DNA from: Trametopsis cervina
Taxonomy: Eukaryota; Basidiomycota; Agaricomycetes; Polyporales; Irpicaceae
Direction of reading: 5' to 3'
Assembly (NCBI GenBank): GCA_022385755.1
Contig: MU278365.1
Coordinates: forward strand, 356,897 to 420,896
Length of the DNA: 64,000 nt
This document shows, in pieces, positions 47,235 to 60,367 of this stretch; position 1 is the stretch's first letter; each line of letters opens with the position of its first letter. The position numbers were made by a program, and so were the translations under genes. Below the pieces are notes generated by a model that was not told the DNA's origin, did not search any database, and saw only the letters and a list, made by a program, of their open reading frames with translations.

Positions 47235-49289
47235 TTAAGAGCTGCTACTGGGGCCCACAACGACCTGCTTAACTTTGCTAAGGTGGGCCATGGTCTCGTC
47301 GTCCAGGTTCAGGGTTGCCTTGACCATGTCAGGTGGGGTCAAAGCCAGCCACTGTGTTTACGGTGAGAATTGTATATGCGGGGCATGATAAGACAAGACT
47401 GAGCCTACCTGACTCAAGCTGACATCCTGGAAAGTATCCGTGCGGAAGATCTCGAGATACTTCAAGGGAGTAGTGCCAGTGTTCTCGACGTAGTGGCCGT
47501 AAGATCCTGGAATGTAACCTGATTTTGAAATGAGCGGGACGGCGATCATACGGACAGGCAGAACTGAATACATACCGACGTCACCAGGCTGGAAGTTGAA
47601 AGTCCTAGCGGAAGCTTGAGAAGCGAACAAGGTCACACGTGCGTTGCCCTCGCTGATGCTCTCGATCAGTCTACCGTCTTCTCATTACCGAGAGAGCGGA
47701 AACTCACAGGAAGTAACTCCATTCGTCTTGGGTCGGGTGCCAATGGAGCTCGCGAAGTGCACCAGGTTGAACAGTGACTTCAGCCATCGCAATCGTCTTG
47801 GAGACAGCGAAAGTGTTTGAGTCAACAATCTTAACAGACCCTCCATCGAGCTGGGTTGCGTTCATCTCAGACGCCTTGAACGTGTACGGTTGGCTCGAGG
47901 TGCCTTGCGGGCTGGACGGGGCATCGGAATCAGGGCCGGGGGCAGCTAGAGGGTAGTGGTAAGCGCCATGGTGACATCGGGATCCCGCAGTCTAACCTGC
48001 TGGGAAAATGTAGAGCTGCTCTCCCGGGATACCGTTGAAGGCTGACATGTCAGTCTTGAAGTTCTTGGCCAATACTTCCTTAGGGATGTGCGCGAGCCAG
48101 TCGGTGACCAGGAAGGTAGAATCTTCGCTGAAGTTGCCGTCATCGAACACCTGTAAAGATATGAATGGGCTGATATTGAAGTGTACGCTTAAACCCACCA
48201 GTAAGAACTCAGCTCCGTCAGAATTAGCGTCTGTAGCTTGGAGAGAATGTGGGATTCCTGCAGGGAAATACCATAGATCTCCAGGGTTCTGCACCACGTT
48301 CAGTTACTGTCCCATTAAAATGAGAATTAATACTTACGACTGTACCAACGAAGTTCTGCCCTAAATTGTTCACAGCGGTAACTTGTACAGATCCCTACGC
48401 GCTAATAGTTAGATTTGATCAATCCGGGCTAGTAAGATTTGTAGCACCTTCACAACATATGCCCACTGTAGACCGACATATCAGTCGATGATGTGAAACG
48501 AATGACTAGCAGAAGAAATTCACCTCTGCAGTCTTGTGCCAGTGTAGCTCTCTACAATTGTTCATGAGTGGGGTTGGCGGCGCGAAAGAACTGACCAAAG
48601 AGCTGACCTTACAGCACCAACTTCCAGACGCATATTGACACCGGCCATTTCGGTTGCCATGGGCAAGACACCGACTGTATCAAGTTAGATATAACAGGAT
48701 AAATCATTACCCCAAATAACAACGTACTATTTTGCTGGCGAGCCCATCCCCCTGTCTGTAGCCGGTTGTGGCTCAGACTGAAGGGCCATTTTGCGTTCCC
48801 GCTGCATTATGGCACCGTGAGCACCTGGAAGGATGCATAATTATGCATATTATGTACTTACACGGTACCTGAGTCAGTAGTCGGAGGAGCAAGGAGGTCA
48901 GGATTCTGCTTGTCCATGTTGACATTCTGAGGGCCTAAAATTGTGGCGCCAAGTGAGTCACGAATGGGTTCAGGGTCCTTCGTGTCGCTGGAGTTCCACA
49001 ACACATAGTTAGGGTCATCAGATGCGTAAGGAACAGTCTCCGTGGCCGGGGGTGCTGAAGAAGAGCGAGAGATTCGCGACGCTGGAATGTCGGACGTGAC
49101 TACAGACACAGCGGATGAAGGCACTACAGATGTCGAAAACGCTGTAGAGACCGAGGCCGGAGCTGAGGATGGCGGGACCACGGAAGCGCTTGCCGACTGT
49201 GATACTGGTAAGGCAGCTGGCGCTGCGTTTCCATGCGTCGCCAGAAACAGGGCGGAGACGATAACATTGATGAGCGTTGAGGAGAACAT
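47235..49289 (-). CDS. Secreted bicupin oxalate decarboxylase
   Basis: Mn-dependent bicupin that converts oxalate to formate and CO2, secreted by many wood-decay basidiomycetes to control oxalate and pH. It starts with a signal peptide ([20 protein letters not shown]), then an unusually long Ser/Val/Ala-rich linker of about 60 residues. It is broken by many introns. Cupin 1 has [17 protein letters not shown] and [15 protein letters not shown]. Cupin 2 has [18 protein letters not shown] and [12 protein letters not shown]. Both metal sites (HxH, Glu, distal His) are intact. The C terminus is [20 protein letters not shown] plus a short Ser tail. Oxalate oxidase is the alternative for a bicupin, but the overall match favours decarboxylase. 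Confidence 0.93.
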
Positions 49290-51462
49290 TCTTCACCTTG
49301 ACTCTGCTGAGCTGGAGAAATCGAGCAGTGAGCTGGCGTTCATCGGTATTCAAGCCCAAGCTTATATACGTTCGCCTTTACATCACCACTGTGCCGTCCA
49401 TCGCAGTCTTGCGAAGCGTATGAGGCAAGTGTGCTCGAAGCGTCGCATCGCGTAGCGGGAGAATACGGAAGGAGTGCGACTGGGATATGATGCGACCTTA
49501 GCGAAAGCTCCTGTCAGATCTCTGCGCGGAACAGACGATGTCACAGGGCCATCCACGTAGCAAGACAATGGAGCGCGTCGGGTGCCCACAATCCAAGCAA
49601 ATATTGTTACGCAGCTGTTCATACAGCATTGCATGTGGAGAGAGGTGATGCTATCGGAAGAAAGATTGAATAGAACTTTGTAAGAACCACCTTCTCGCCG
49701 AGGCCCGAATTATTACATACCCGCTTCAAGATGGGGAACGACCAACATTCCTGCATACCGACTAACAGGGTAGCGGAGAGAACGGAGGCCTGAGCCACAG
49801 GGTTGAGCGTTGAGGGATGCAGTTATAGATGGCACAGTATTTTTCTCTCGTCGTGGGATGCAGGTCTGTAAGCGAGAACCAATATTAGCTCGCCACAGCG
49901 CTGAGGGGCGACAGAGACCGTGGTCACGCACTTGAGTCCCTCCGGTCCTCTCCTCGACGAAGGACGTTCAGCGGAAGACCAACGTATCTGATGCGGCGAA
50001 GGCAGCTAGACAATCAGATGACCTTTCTCCTTCGTCAAGAGACCTCAACGTTCGGATGCTTGCGGGACAATGCCAGCCTTTGTTCTAAAATGGTGACGCA
50101 GATTATTTGTGGGGTAATTGCGCTCGTACCACGGTCAATGTCGGTCATATGAGACTAACCCGATATGCGTGGCAGGATTTGACTGGGACCTGATAGTTTA
50201 TGGATGAGGGATGCGCAAATCGGCACGTAACCTTGCGCAGACGCGGCGAGAAGCTATGTTGTCCTTGTGAGAGAGTCGGCAGGCTATTATTGGAACATTG
50301 TCAGCGTTGGGTTCTTCCTGTCACTTTTACAACGCACAGGAACCACAGCTGCGGTGATTTTGCGGTCACATTAGAGAACAGCTCGCGAGCAGAAAGCCCC
50401 GCTATAATTTGACAATATCGTCAATAGCGATGGGATGAGGGAGCACTATCGTTGATTACCACTCACTGTATAGTAAAGAGAGTTCCTCATGCAATGTTTG
50501 TCCCATCGATGTACCCACGGTGTAATTTACATTTGATGCCATATTTGTGTGCGTGAGGACGTCCCTGCAGTGGTTCGGAGCACTGTCTCAGATTACGAGG
50601 AAATGCAAAATCCAAGAGTCTCGGTTCCCGATTAGGACAATACCAACCCAATGGCCTGGGGATCAAGCAACGGAACCGCATATAATAACATCGGCGCCAC
50701 GATACGAAGTGAGAATATATGATCATGGGTACATTCTGTCGTATGTAGAAGAAAGATCAGCGCCATGTCTGGTTTAATTATAGCAGAGATCAGACTTCCC
50801 TCGGGTGCGCAGCTAATGCCACCGTAACAATCCGTGTCGCGTCTGGAGGCCCTGAGTATCCCTTTCGCAGAGAAAAGGACAGCACTGCGAAACTTCCGTC
50901 TGGGATCGGTATTGACGCAGTATAGTTTGTTGTCTCTGGTTTCTGGTCGAGGGTGTGCTCACAAATTCTGCCTCAACATTGTTGGGTGGACTCCGCGCAC
51001 GTGCCTATAAGGTATGATCGGCAATGCCAGGCGGTTGTCCAGGGAGATGCTGCAATGCGGCGGCAGTCAGTCAACTACAAAGTAGGTTCACGGGGATGTC
51101 GGCGTACCGGTGCGTCAGCCATAATCTCCCTATCACATACGCCATATGATGCCACACTAGTGCTCCTTCTGTTAACAGGTATCACGGAGGGTAAAAAATG
51201 AAGTACAGAGATACCTTGTAGGTATCTCTACCGTTGCATTGTGTACCGTTTTCTCTGAGAATCGCCTCAAGCAATATAGACCATCGAGCCACGATATTTC
51301 TACATGCGACCGGTCGTCTACGCTTGAGATGTTCAACCACGGTACGATATGAGAAATAACATGCAATTAATCGTAATCCACTAGGATTACAGTACCCCGC
51401 TAACCTACATACAACGTTGCATCATAAACTGATCTAGGTAAAACCATTACATAGCTCACATA
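49290..51462. other. Long gene-poor spacer
   Basis: About 2.2 kb without a recognised gene. The first few hundred bases are the oxalate decarboxylase promoter side. The only structured element I see is a perfect hairpin at 51207-51229, listed separately. Frames longer than 60 codons overlap on both strands and show no domain. Confidence 0.45.
51207..51229. repeat. Perfect 10-bp inverted repeat
   Basis: AGAGATACCT, three bases, AGGTATCTCT. It lies in gene-poor DNA about 230 bp beyond the Sec5 stop codon. It could be the core of a small MITE or a transcript-end hairpin; no target duplication was recognised. Confidence 0.7.
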
Positions 51463-54400
51463 TTATCCTTTATCCTTTGCTACTGCTTTGTCTGCTCCTG
51501 CCGAAGCGCCCCTGTGTTTTGTCTGCCTAAAACATAAAAATTCGATGCCGGTTGCCCGCCGCGCCTCCGCCAAGATCTTTTTCACGCTGTCCAGATGCGT
51601 CTGTATATCTTCGGCATTATTTTTAGGGGGTTCGTAGGTTTTCGAAATCCTGTTGTAAAGTTCGGAGAGTGTCTTAGATGCTGTCGGTTTCACATAACGC
51701 GAGAGCGTCTGATGAAGAAACTCTATCTCCAATGTTGCCTGATAGAGGGAAGAAGATCAGGGAAGCAATAGGGAGGAGTCAGATGGCCTACCCGCAACAT
51801 GCCTCCCATACCGAATTTCCTGACTTGACGGAAGCAACGAAGAGCTTCATCAGCGATATCTTCGACGAGTGCGTTCAAGGTTCTGTCCAGCAGTGGGGCC
51901 GCGGCAGCGCTGACTTGCGCGTGGACACCAACGAGATAGATAAGGACATCAAATATATACGGTCGGATTTCTAGATAGCTGTATCAGCTGGTGGTCCGCC
52001 TGATATAGTGCACGAACTTACCCTTCGGCAGCGGTGTCTCGTGCCAATCAACGGCTCCATCCAGTACTCCACCACGGATGATGTTCGTGAGTATCTTGGA
52101 TTTCGGCTTCACATAGCTTTCGAACAGCGTCTTATCCAGTTCCTGCATGACAGTGGAGAGAGTCTGATCCGTATTTCAATAGGGAATACAGCAAGGACTC
52201 ATGAAGGAAACTTACCTGTCTGTCGTCTTGTAAAGATGCCCCCAATGCGTTTTCAAGTTCGCTTAACATGCCAGGTATAACACTACGAGATAGGTGCCCG
52301 AAATTAGAAATCACGAGTAGAAGCCGAACGTCCTGCGCGCGAAGAGGCTCTGTCAACGATAATGAGCTATACATGCGTGAGTGAACGCACAGTATTTTGA
52401 ATGTCCAGAGGCTCTGAAGGGTCCGTCCCTGCCATTTGGGCGGTATCCCGAATAGACTGCCTTAGCTCGATGTTAGGAGACTCGTCCGAGGCAAGATGGA
52501 CTAAACCATCGAGGAACGCATAAAGAGAATCTAGGAATGCCTTGGAAATTCGGTTCACGAAAACAGGGGCAATGATATTCTGTTTGGTCACACGCGATGT
52601 TGGCGCAGCGGAGGAGAGAAGGTCAACACCACCAGCTATCTTGAAGGCTCCTGTGGACATTTGGCGCTGAAATGTGTGGAGTTGGCTTAGATAGACAGTT
52701 GTGTATGGTTCCGATGTAGAGCCCCGCCAGTCTTCCAGATGGTAGAATACATTTGAGTCTTAGGCAAAGTAGTCAGTATCAAGCGAATGCGATCTAGCCT
52801 TGGAAAGTAACAGACCTCGAAGCCAGGCGTGAACCAGAATATCCTCAAATTTCCAACGGGCACTTTCTAATAAGCCCTTTAGGCTGGATGTAGCCTCTGA
52901 AGAAATTTCCATGCTATTGAGTTCGTTTACCGTTTCCTGGATCTCGCCCAGTATTCGCATGAGGTACTGTGTGGTCGTAAGAGCATTCGAGTCCCGAGGA
53001 AGCGGTGATACTGGTGTAGTGTAGTTCGTGGGCTGGGATGCAGCAACGGCCACATCAGAGAACGTGAAAAATTCCGAGAGTAGTGAGATGTACTGCTTGA
53101 TGACATCTAATGCCATAGTTCGAACTTGCGTGGGGCTACGGCGAGAGGCTACTGAAATGTTCTGGCCGTGGCCATAGCATTAGCTTTATTTTCATTCGCA
53201 TTCGCATTGGAAATTGCCTACTCTTTTGAATTTACCGTCCAAGAAAGCTCTGCTAATTTTCCAGAAACTAGGCAGAGACGACAGCATTACCTCAGAGATA
53301 TTTTTCACCATCGCCAGCACGGACTGCCACACTTCCTGTCCACCGGCCTGCACTGCCGAGTAGTGAGATGCGAAGAAGGACGTTGCGTCAACAGGGACCT
53401 ACAAATCACAGTCTCTGATTGCTTGGAGTCTAACGCTACCAGGCAGACCCGCAATTGTGCGGTGATAGCGGATGCAAAGGCTTCAGGGGTTTTGATTTCG
53501 GTTACAGTTTTCTCGCCAGCCTCTGTGACGTTTCTCAGTGTGGGATTAATGCGGAGTTAACGTTTAGTGATACCTTGAATGGCGATCGAAGCTGTTTGAT
53601 AAGCGTCCTGCATGGCTACAATTATATATTTATGCTGGGCATCAAAATACCCCCATGCATGTTCTTCATTCGGACTGAGTTCGGACAGAACCCTATAGAA
53701 GGAATAAGCAGCGAGAACAGCAGGTTAATAGACGCAACATACTCTAGAGTTTTCTCTTGTTCTTCGACGCTTCTTGATGGCTCTTCCAGCTTAGCGTTAA
53801 GTTGCTTCCGCATCTCACCCATCACTCGCTCAACCATTGACCACACCTTATCGAGAATACGTTTTTGTTGCTGTTCCGCTGCTGCGGAGCGTTGGCCTTC
53901 TTTGGCGGTACCAATCGGTACCAATTGACCGGGACGAGATTCGAGCAGAAATTTCCCCTTCTTGTAGTCGCGCAGTGCAGCGTCATAACGGCCCTTATCA
54001 CCATCCGGCTGTGAGATCCGATTCTGCGGTTCTGGAAGACACTCACAGCCTCAATAGCCTCCATCAAAGAACTAGGCAGGTTGAAGAAGAACTTCGACCG
54101 CTCGAAGACACCCAATGTTGTGCGTAGCTTTTGTGCCTTCAAGGAGTTCTCAAGCACGGGAAGGAAGACTTGGTCCGCCTTCTGCGCTCCGACTTCAGAA
54201 TAGCACTGAGTAATGGAGCGGAACAACTGGTGAATGTACTTACGTTTTAGATATTCCCTGACCTGTTTTGTGGCAAACTCGTTATCAGGCGACAAGAGAC
54301 CTTCACTCATCTCCGCATACAGTGCTGTTATATTCTATAAGATACCTGTGATAGCATGCTGCTCACTCCACTTACCATCGGTTGACGCCTTCACAGCGAC

Positions 54401-54953
54401 GAAGCGATCAAAATTCTCCTCCACCAGGACTCTCACAGCTTCCGAACGTGAGTCAATTGCGCCTTGTAAGTGAGCTATTCCAGAGGATAAGTTCTGGTAC
54501 GTAGCATTAGGATGCACAACGGACAAAAACGTTTTCGGCGTGAATGACTTGGACGATATCATGACAGCGCTCTCTGTAGGGGCATCATTAGATTCGGATA
54601 TGAATGCCTGGGCACAAAGAAAAGCGGCTAACTGGTTTCGAGGTCCATGCCACGCAAACTACGGCAGTAATGAGGCAAATCAGTTGGATACCAGTGAACA
54701 TTTCGGGCAGAGACGCACTCAAGTGTCGTACCCAATCCGAGCGGATCACCATCGTATTCGCCGGAGGTTCCAGTTGGGCTCATCAAGACAGCCTCATCTA
54801 TCTCTTCTTCCGTTTCCTCCCATTGCCTACGATTCGTTGTTCGACCTCGTGCGCGTATCATAATTGTTTGTTGACTTACTTAGGCGTTGCGGTTGAAAGC
54901 TTGTACGTCTTCAGAAGTGTAGCATCATCGATATCAAAATTCAGTTTTGTCAT
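51463..54953 (-). CDS. SEC5: Exocyst complex component Sec5 (EXOC2)
   Basis: Subunit of the octameric exocyst that tethers secretory vesicles at growth sites such as the hyphal tip. Starts at 54953 ([20 protein letters not shown]). The first intron follows ATPK, and the next exon gives [12 protein letters not shown]. The N-terminal coiled region is recognisable ([36 protein letters not shown]), followed by [14 protein letters not shown] and [20 protein letters not shown]. The C-terminal helical bundle has [49 protein letters not shown] and [13 protein letters not shown], and the protein ends VAKDKG. The whole region is split by many introns that I did not all resolve. No Sec5 IPT domain is expected in fungi. 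No sign of disruption. Confidence 0.9.
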
Positions 54954-55299
54954 ATCCTCGCGTTGCTCTCAAGCCAAGCGTCCCTGTAATTCTGACGTGT
55001 AACTGGTGCAATGGTCTACAGCGCTGGATCGTACCTGCTTGAAAGAGGAGTTGGCTATTAAGATTCTAGTTCCCTTGAGCTAGGTCCCTTATGTCAGATA
55101 GGTTGTTCAAGGTCGATCTGGGCATTAGAGTTATCGAGAGCATTTGTGATGTGGTGCGACGCGACACCCGATCACACTATTCACATGACTGTGGGAATAC
55201 CACGGCCCTTCGTGGGACCACTCAAAAGAAAGTTGCCCGACAGAAGTGCGTTGCTCTTGCCGGCACCCATTTTCTACGCCTACCACCACCACCGGCAAA
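54954..55299. promoter_or_regulatory. Divergent promoter Sec5 / fatty acid 2-hydroxylase
   Basis: 346 bp between two divergent starts (54953 minus, 55300 plus). No gene seen. The 60 bp before 55300 are rich in C and CACC, plausible for the hydroxylase promoter. Confidence 0.45.
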
Positions 55300-56686
55300 A
55301 TGTCCAAACGCATTCGTATCTACACGGATGAGGATGTTGCTACACACACTACATCCACGAGCTGCTGGGTCTCGCGTCATGGCAAAGTTTATGATGTCAC
55401 CAGATTCTTGGACGACCACCCTGGCGGTGACGATCTCGTCATGAAATACGCAGGGAAGGATGTTGGCGAAGTTATGAATGACCCTCAAGAACATGCTCAT
55501 TCAGATTCCGCATACGATATGTTGGAGGAGTTTGTTATTGGAAGGCTGGGGCACGGGGAGAGCGTCGTGAGCGATGGCGAGTGACAATCCACGTATTGCT
55601 TATCGTCGCCGCTGACCTTGACCCTTGACCCTTTTGCAGACTGGGTTGCACCCGACGACTTTCATCCGGAAGAAACCGACACAGCTCAGGACTTCGAGAA
55701 AAACCAGTTCATTGACCTCCGTCGTCCAATGATCCCGCAGCTGTTCCGAGCAGACTTCAGCAAGTCTTACTACTTGCAGCAAGTTCACCAGCCCCGCCAT
55801 CTGAGTGAATCCGCGCCCATGTTCGGGCCGCCATACCTCGAGGTGAGTTCAGCGGCATTTGTCCTGATTTCAACTGACCTTGTGTTGCAGGTTTTTACGA
55901 AGACTTCTTGGTATGTTGTGCCGACCATCTGGCTTCCTATTACAGGCTATCTACTCGTCCGGTCGCTGCTCCAATTCACTCTGGGCAACAACGCTCTCCC
56001 TCCATTCACGGTCAACCCATCCGCCCCTCTTCAACTATTACTCTCGACTCCAATCACATATGCGGCGCTCGCAAGGTCACTGCCATGCTTCTTATTCGGG
56101 AACCTAGTCTGGACGTTCTTGGAGTACACTCTCCATCGATTTTTGTTCCATGTGGACTACTACCTGCCCGATCGACCTTGGGCTTTTGCTCTCCATTTCA
56201 CTCTTCACGGCGTTCATCATTACCTTCCAATGGATCGGTAAGACTCTTTAACATAATATCTGAACAAATTTTAACACCTATTGTGGTAGCTTGAGGCTTG
56301 TCATGCCTCCGGTATTGTTTGCTATCCTGTCCTATCCATTCACGCAACTCGCACACGCTCTTTTCCCGGCTGCAATGGCAAACAGCATCATTGCAGGTGC
56401 ATTTACATTCTGTAAGTACTATCTTCACCTGAGTGGCATGAGTGTCGGTACTCACGCAACCTTTTAGACGTGATTTATGATGTGATGCACTATGTGTACG
56501 TCAGACCCTTTCTTTCTTCAGCTTTCAACTCACAACATTTTCAGCATGCACCACAAACGTCTGCCTGCGTATATGCGAGAGGTGAAGAAGTACCACCTTG
56601 CTCATCACTACAAGAACTTCGAGCTTGGCTTCGGTGTCACTAGCAAGATGTGGGACATCGTCTTTAACACGGTTCTTCCGGTGTAG
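55300..56686 (+). CDS. SCS7: Fatty acid 2-hydroxylase (Scs7/FA2H)
   Basis: ER enzyme that 2-hydroxylates the very-long-chain acyl group of ceramides. An N-terminal cytochrome b5 domain is present: CWVSRHGKVYDVTRFLDDHP, with a heme His in HPGG and the second in the EHAHSDSA region. The linker contains DLRRPMIPQLF. The membrane-bound di-iron hydroxylase domain has the His boxes HRFLFH, HFTLHGVHHYLPMD and YHLAHHYKNFELGFGV. Introns split the gene after the b5 domain, around 55840-55890, and three times in 56240-56545. It ends at 56686. The start at MSKRIRIY is chosen because the upstream frame has no family similarity. Length (about 370 aa) and order match fungal Scs7. Confidence 0.94.
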
Positions 56687-57083
56687 CTGGACTCCTTCAC
56701 GCACGAGTCAGTTTGGATGATCGCTCATTAGTTTATGGATGTGGAGTAATCAATTACCTTGTGGAGGGCCTAGGTTACATAATAGACGTACTATATTTGC
56801 TCCTACGTGTAGTCTCAATCATAATGTAAGTTGAACACATTCGACGAGCTAACATGGCACAGCGCTGGTCTAAACTATGTACAACTGTCAGCGCTCACTA
56901 TGAGTGACTGGTCCTCTTCTCGACCACGCGCACGTCCGCTCTGTTGATGCGAGGCTGCAAGTCTCCGGACACTCGCGTTGCTCTCACTCGCTTTCCATTC
57001 TCGTGGCCAATTAGCGGCTTTATCGCCGCTGTGCAAGATATCCCGACTTACATTTGTACCCGGTGTCGTACATTCGTGCACGA
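56687..57083. other. Intergenic
   Basis: 397 bp between the hydroxylase stop and the acid phosphatase start. No gene or repeat recognised. Confidence 0.4.
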
Positions 57084-59143
57084 ATGCTGGCGAGCAGGTT
57101 ACCTCAGATCGTTCTACTCTGTTCTCTCATAGCGATATCACTCAGCAGCTCTGTAGCTCTGGACAACTCTGCTGCTACAATGAAGACACCGAATGGGAAA
57201 TCAGCGAACGCGCATGGACCTGGCACCATTCCTTTCGACGTCGAATTGTATCCGGTGGGTCCAGCAGACCTGCAGCTTGAGCAAGTGCATTTATATGTCC
57301 GCCATGGTGAGTTCTCCAATAGATAGCTATGCTTTGTGCATTGAGTAACGTGAGATTGTTTGTTTAGGTGAGCGTACGCCAGTACGTGTGCGTATGTCAG
57401 ACCCACCGGCGTCGATACCGGATAGATGGCAGTTGTGCAAGACAGCGCGACGGTTCCGCGCTGCAGTTACAAGCAACATTCACACTTCGTCAGATGCTGG
57501 TATACTGGAAGATGTTCCGGTTAGGAGAGTAGTCGAAGGCGCAGACGGTGGTGTAATGGAAGGCGAATGGTGAGACCTGTGGTCATATAGCGATCGCCTG
57601 GTGTACTCATGGCGATGATCGTTCTCGTCTTTAGTTTACTTGGCGAGTTGACCGACATCGGAAGGCAGGTAAGCAGCTAATGTTATTATTTCAATGTGCA
57701 AGGCCTGGTGCTTAGAGAGGTTGGCCTCGTAGCATACTTACGATTTCGGCCATGCTCTCAGAAAACTCTATGTTGAAAGGTTTGTGTCAAATCCTTGAAT
57801 TTGGAGACAATTCAATTCAAGATTATATTTTCTTCATATGCAGGCTTGGCTTTCTGCCAGACACAGCTCGCTCCGACGCAGAACTCTACTTTAGATCCAC
57901 GAATGTACCTCGGACGTTCGAGTCGCTGTACCAGATAGTGCATGGCCTATACCCTTCTGAGAAACGCGTTGACGGATACGTGCCCCAGCTTCTCATACGG
58001 TATGTCCTTCTGTGTTGTACGCGATCCACTACGAAATTGAGCCCTACCTGTGTAAACGAACAGCAATAGCAAAGACGAAAACTTATTTGGTAACACCGCT
58101 TCATGTAAACGCTTAGAGATCCTCGAGATCGGTTTTGCACGTGCCGCCGCCGCCGCTTGGAATCATGCGCTTGAGCCCCTTGATGAGCGAATTGGAAAGT
58201 ATTTGGGTGGAAACCCAGTGCGTCTAGATGGACGACCACGCGCGTCAGGTATCTTAGATACCGTAAGTTTTGTGGCTTTAACTTCGTCACAAGTACATCG
58301 CCCCACTGACCTACCTGAATATAGATACGATCAGCCGTATCAAATAATGTTCCCGTACCCCGTGAGTTTCACGAGAAGGGTGTAATGGATGTCATAGTAA
58401 CTACGGGTGTTTTATTGGTATCGAAGATCTGACCATGACACGGTTATACAGGAAAAGGCTGTAGTACACGAGTGGTTTGGAGGGTGTGAGATATTTCTAG
58501 ACTTTCATTTTCTCACGATTCACGAATTGCTCCCTTGCAGATGACAGCGAGGAAGTTCGCAGACTCGGCATGGGCCGACTACTGAATGATATCTCCGCCA
58601 AGATGCAGTCAAAAGCCAGTCGAGGTGCCGATGATCAGATGCGCCTGTTAGTACACAGTACTCATGATACCACCCTCGCTGGAATTTGTGCGACTCTTGA
58701 CGTCTTCGACGAACGGTATATGATATTCGTCTGACTCTCATATCCACTTGCTGATTTGTGTTATAGATGGCCTGCCTTCACCGCCCATATATCCTTTGAG
58801 CTCTTCCGCAAGAAAGACGCTGTTCTGTACAATCAGCCGTCTTTCTGGCAGACTGTCCTGTCGACAATGAGGCTGGACCGTGCACCCTCTGCAGACGATT
58901 ACTGTAAGTCCTACAACCCTTGCTAAGTTTTCACAATAACGCAGTTACTGACCTACCTTGCTGCATTTGCCAGATGTGAGAATGCGTTATCAGAACGCAA
59001 ACATTCCTCTCCCAGTCTGTGCGGAAGAAGGAAAACATCTACCTGGCCATCCAGAGTTCTGCACCCTGGCTGCCTTCCGTGATCGCGTAAAGGAACTCAC
59101 CCCTGTCGACTGGGAAGCTGAATGTTCAGTTGAAACCAAATAA
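57084..59143 (+). CDS. Secreted histidine acid phosphatase
   Basis: Branch-2 histidine phosphatase, closest in feel to the lysophosphatidic acid phosphatase / ACP6 group. Starts MLASRLPQIVLLCSLIAISL, a hydrophobic signal peptide or anchor. The catalytic motif RHGERTP is rebuilt across an intron at about 57310-57370. Later come LTDIGRQTTYDFGHALRKLY, DAELYFRSTNVPRTFESLYQ, the second catalytic block HSTHDTTLAG (His-Asp proton donor) and the C-terminal PVCAEEGKHLPGHPEFC with conserved Cys. About eight exons. The end at 59143 follows a short acidic tail. All catalytic residues are present. Substrate (phytate, lysophosphatidate or sugar phosphate) cannot be told from sequence alone. Confidence 0.9.
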
Positions 59144-60367
59144 TTAGTGTGAATAGTATTATCTTCTATAGTTACCAAGCACCTTGATCATCGATGGCTA
59201 TGACCGGCCAGACAGACCTATAGTCCACTTGTGCAGTAGAATATTTGATGTTATTTTACCTGAGATGTATAGCTAGGTGGTTTCACTCCCCTCAGTTATT
59301 GACAAGGCGGTGGTGTAGTATATACATAGTCAAAGGGACAGCGTAATATCGTGGGGTTTCGCATTGCCTATCTCTCGGAAGGGGAAGGAAAGCCATGGGA
59401 TGCAAATTAGCTCACTCGGAGTCGATATTGCATACACTGATGTGTTAATGATGGTACAGTGCCTGTTGTAACCTGTCATCACGTAGCAACTGACACGTCG
59501 GCGAAAGTGTAGCAATGGGCGGCAGGGCGAACTCGTTGTAAGTTCACACCAGTATGTCGTCATACGCTTCTAAACCCTCGTAAGGTAGGGCTAGATATGC
59601 AACATAACTTGAGCCTCCTGATGTGAAGAAGAAATTCCAAGCACCATAATATATCTAGCTAGGTTTAACTATATGGTTCTACTTCTATATGTCTCGGAGA
59701 CAATTTCGGATTCGAAAAATACCACGCGAGGAAGAGTCACAAACACGTGCGTTCAACGCTGTGCACTTTTAGTCCTGCCTCCTTTAACTCGTGCGAACAT
59801 GTATGGGGACGGTACGGAATGGTAGGATATGGATGATCGTGGTATTATGGATAGCCTTTGACGCCAGTCATTCGGGTTCCGTCCAACGGCCTGGTCGTTG
59901 ACCTTGATGGGCTTTGTGGCGTGAGAAAGTATTACAAGCTGCGCCATGGTGAAGTCGGTTCGCTCAGTCTAACCTCCTGCTGCCACAGTTGTTGAGCTCC
60001 CTCTCCTTGTCTCGCATTTCTTAGTTACGATATTCTTGATGACTCGCATGACTTTTGATGCACGCTCGCCAGCCACATATATATCACGTATCTCACGTTG
60101 CGGCTGCCTCTGTAACAATGACCGGATCGTCTGACAAAAAGCTCAATATGGCGTCAATCTGTCAACTCATGCCTCGACGCTTTCTGTGCACGAGCTTTCC
60201 TCGAGGACGACTGGACTACCAGCGATAATCGATGGATGAACATCTGGGGACGTACTTTACCTCTCACGCAGATAGGTACGTCCGTGTCCCACAACTCAGT
60301 CCTTGCACTACTCTCACCTGTGACTCTCGCTGCCTACCCTCACAAAGACATACCCCCCAGTAACACC
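59144..60367. other. Spacer before STAND copy C
   Basis: About 1.2 kb without a recognised gene. The last part should be the promoter of copy C. A minus-strand frame at 59753-59947 has no recognisable content. Confidence 0.4.
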
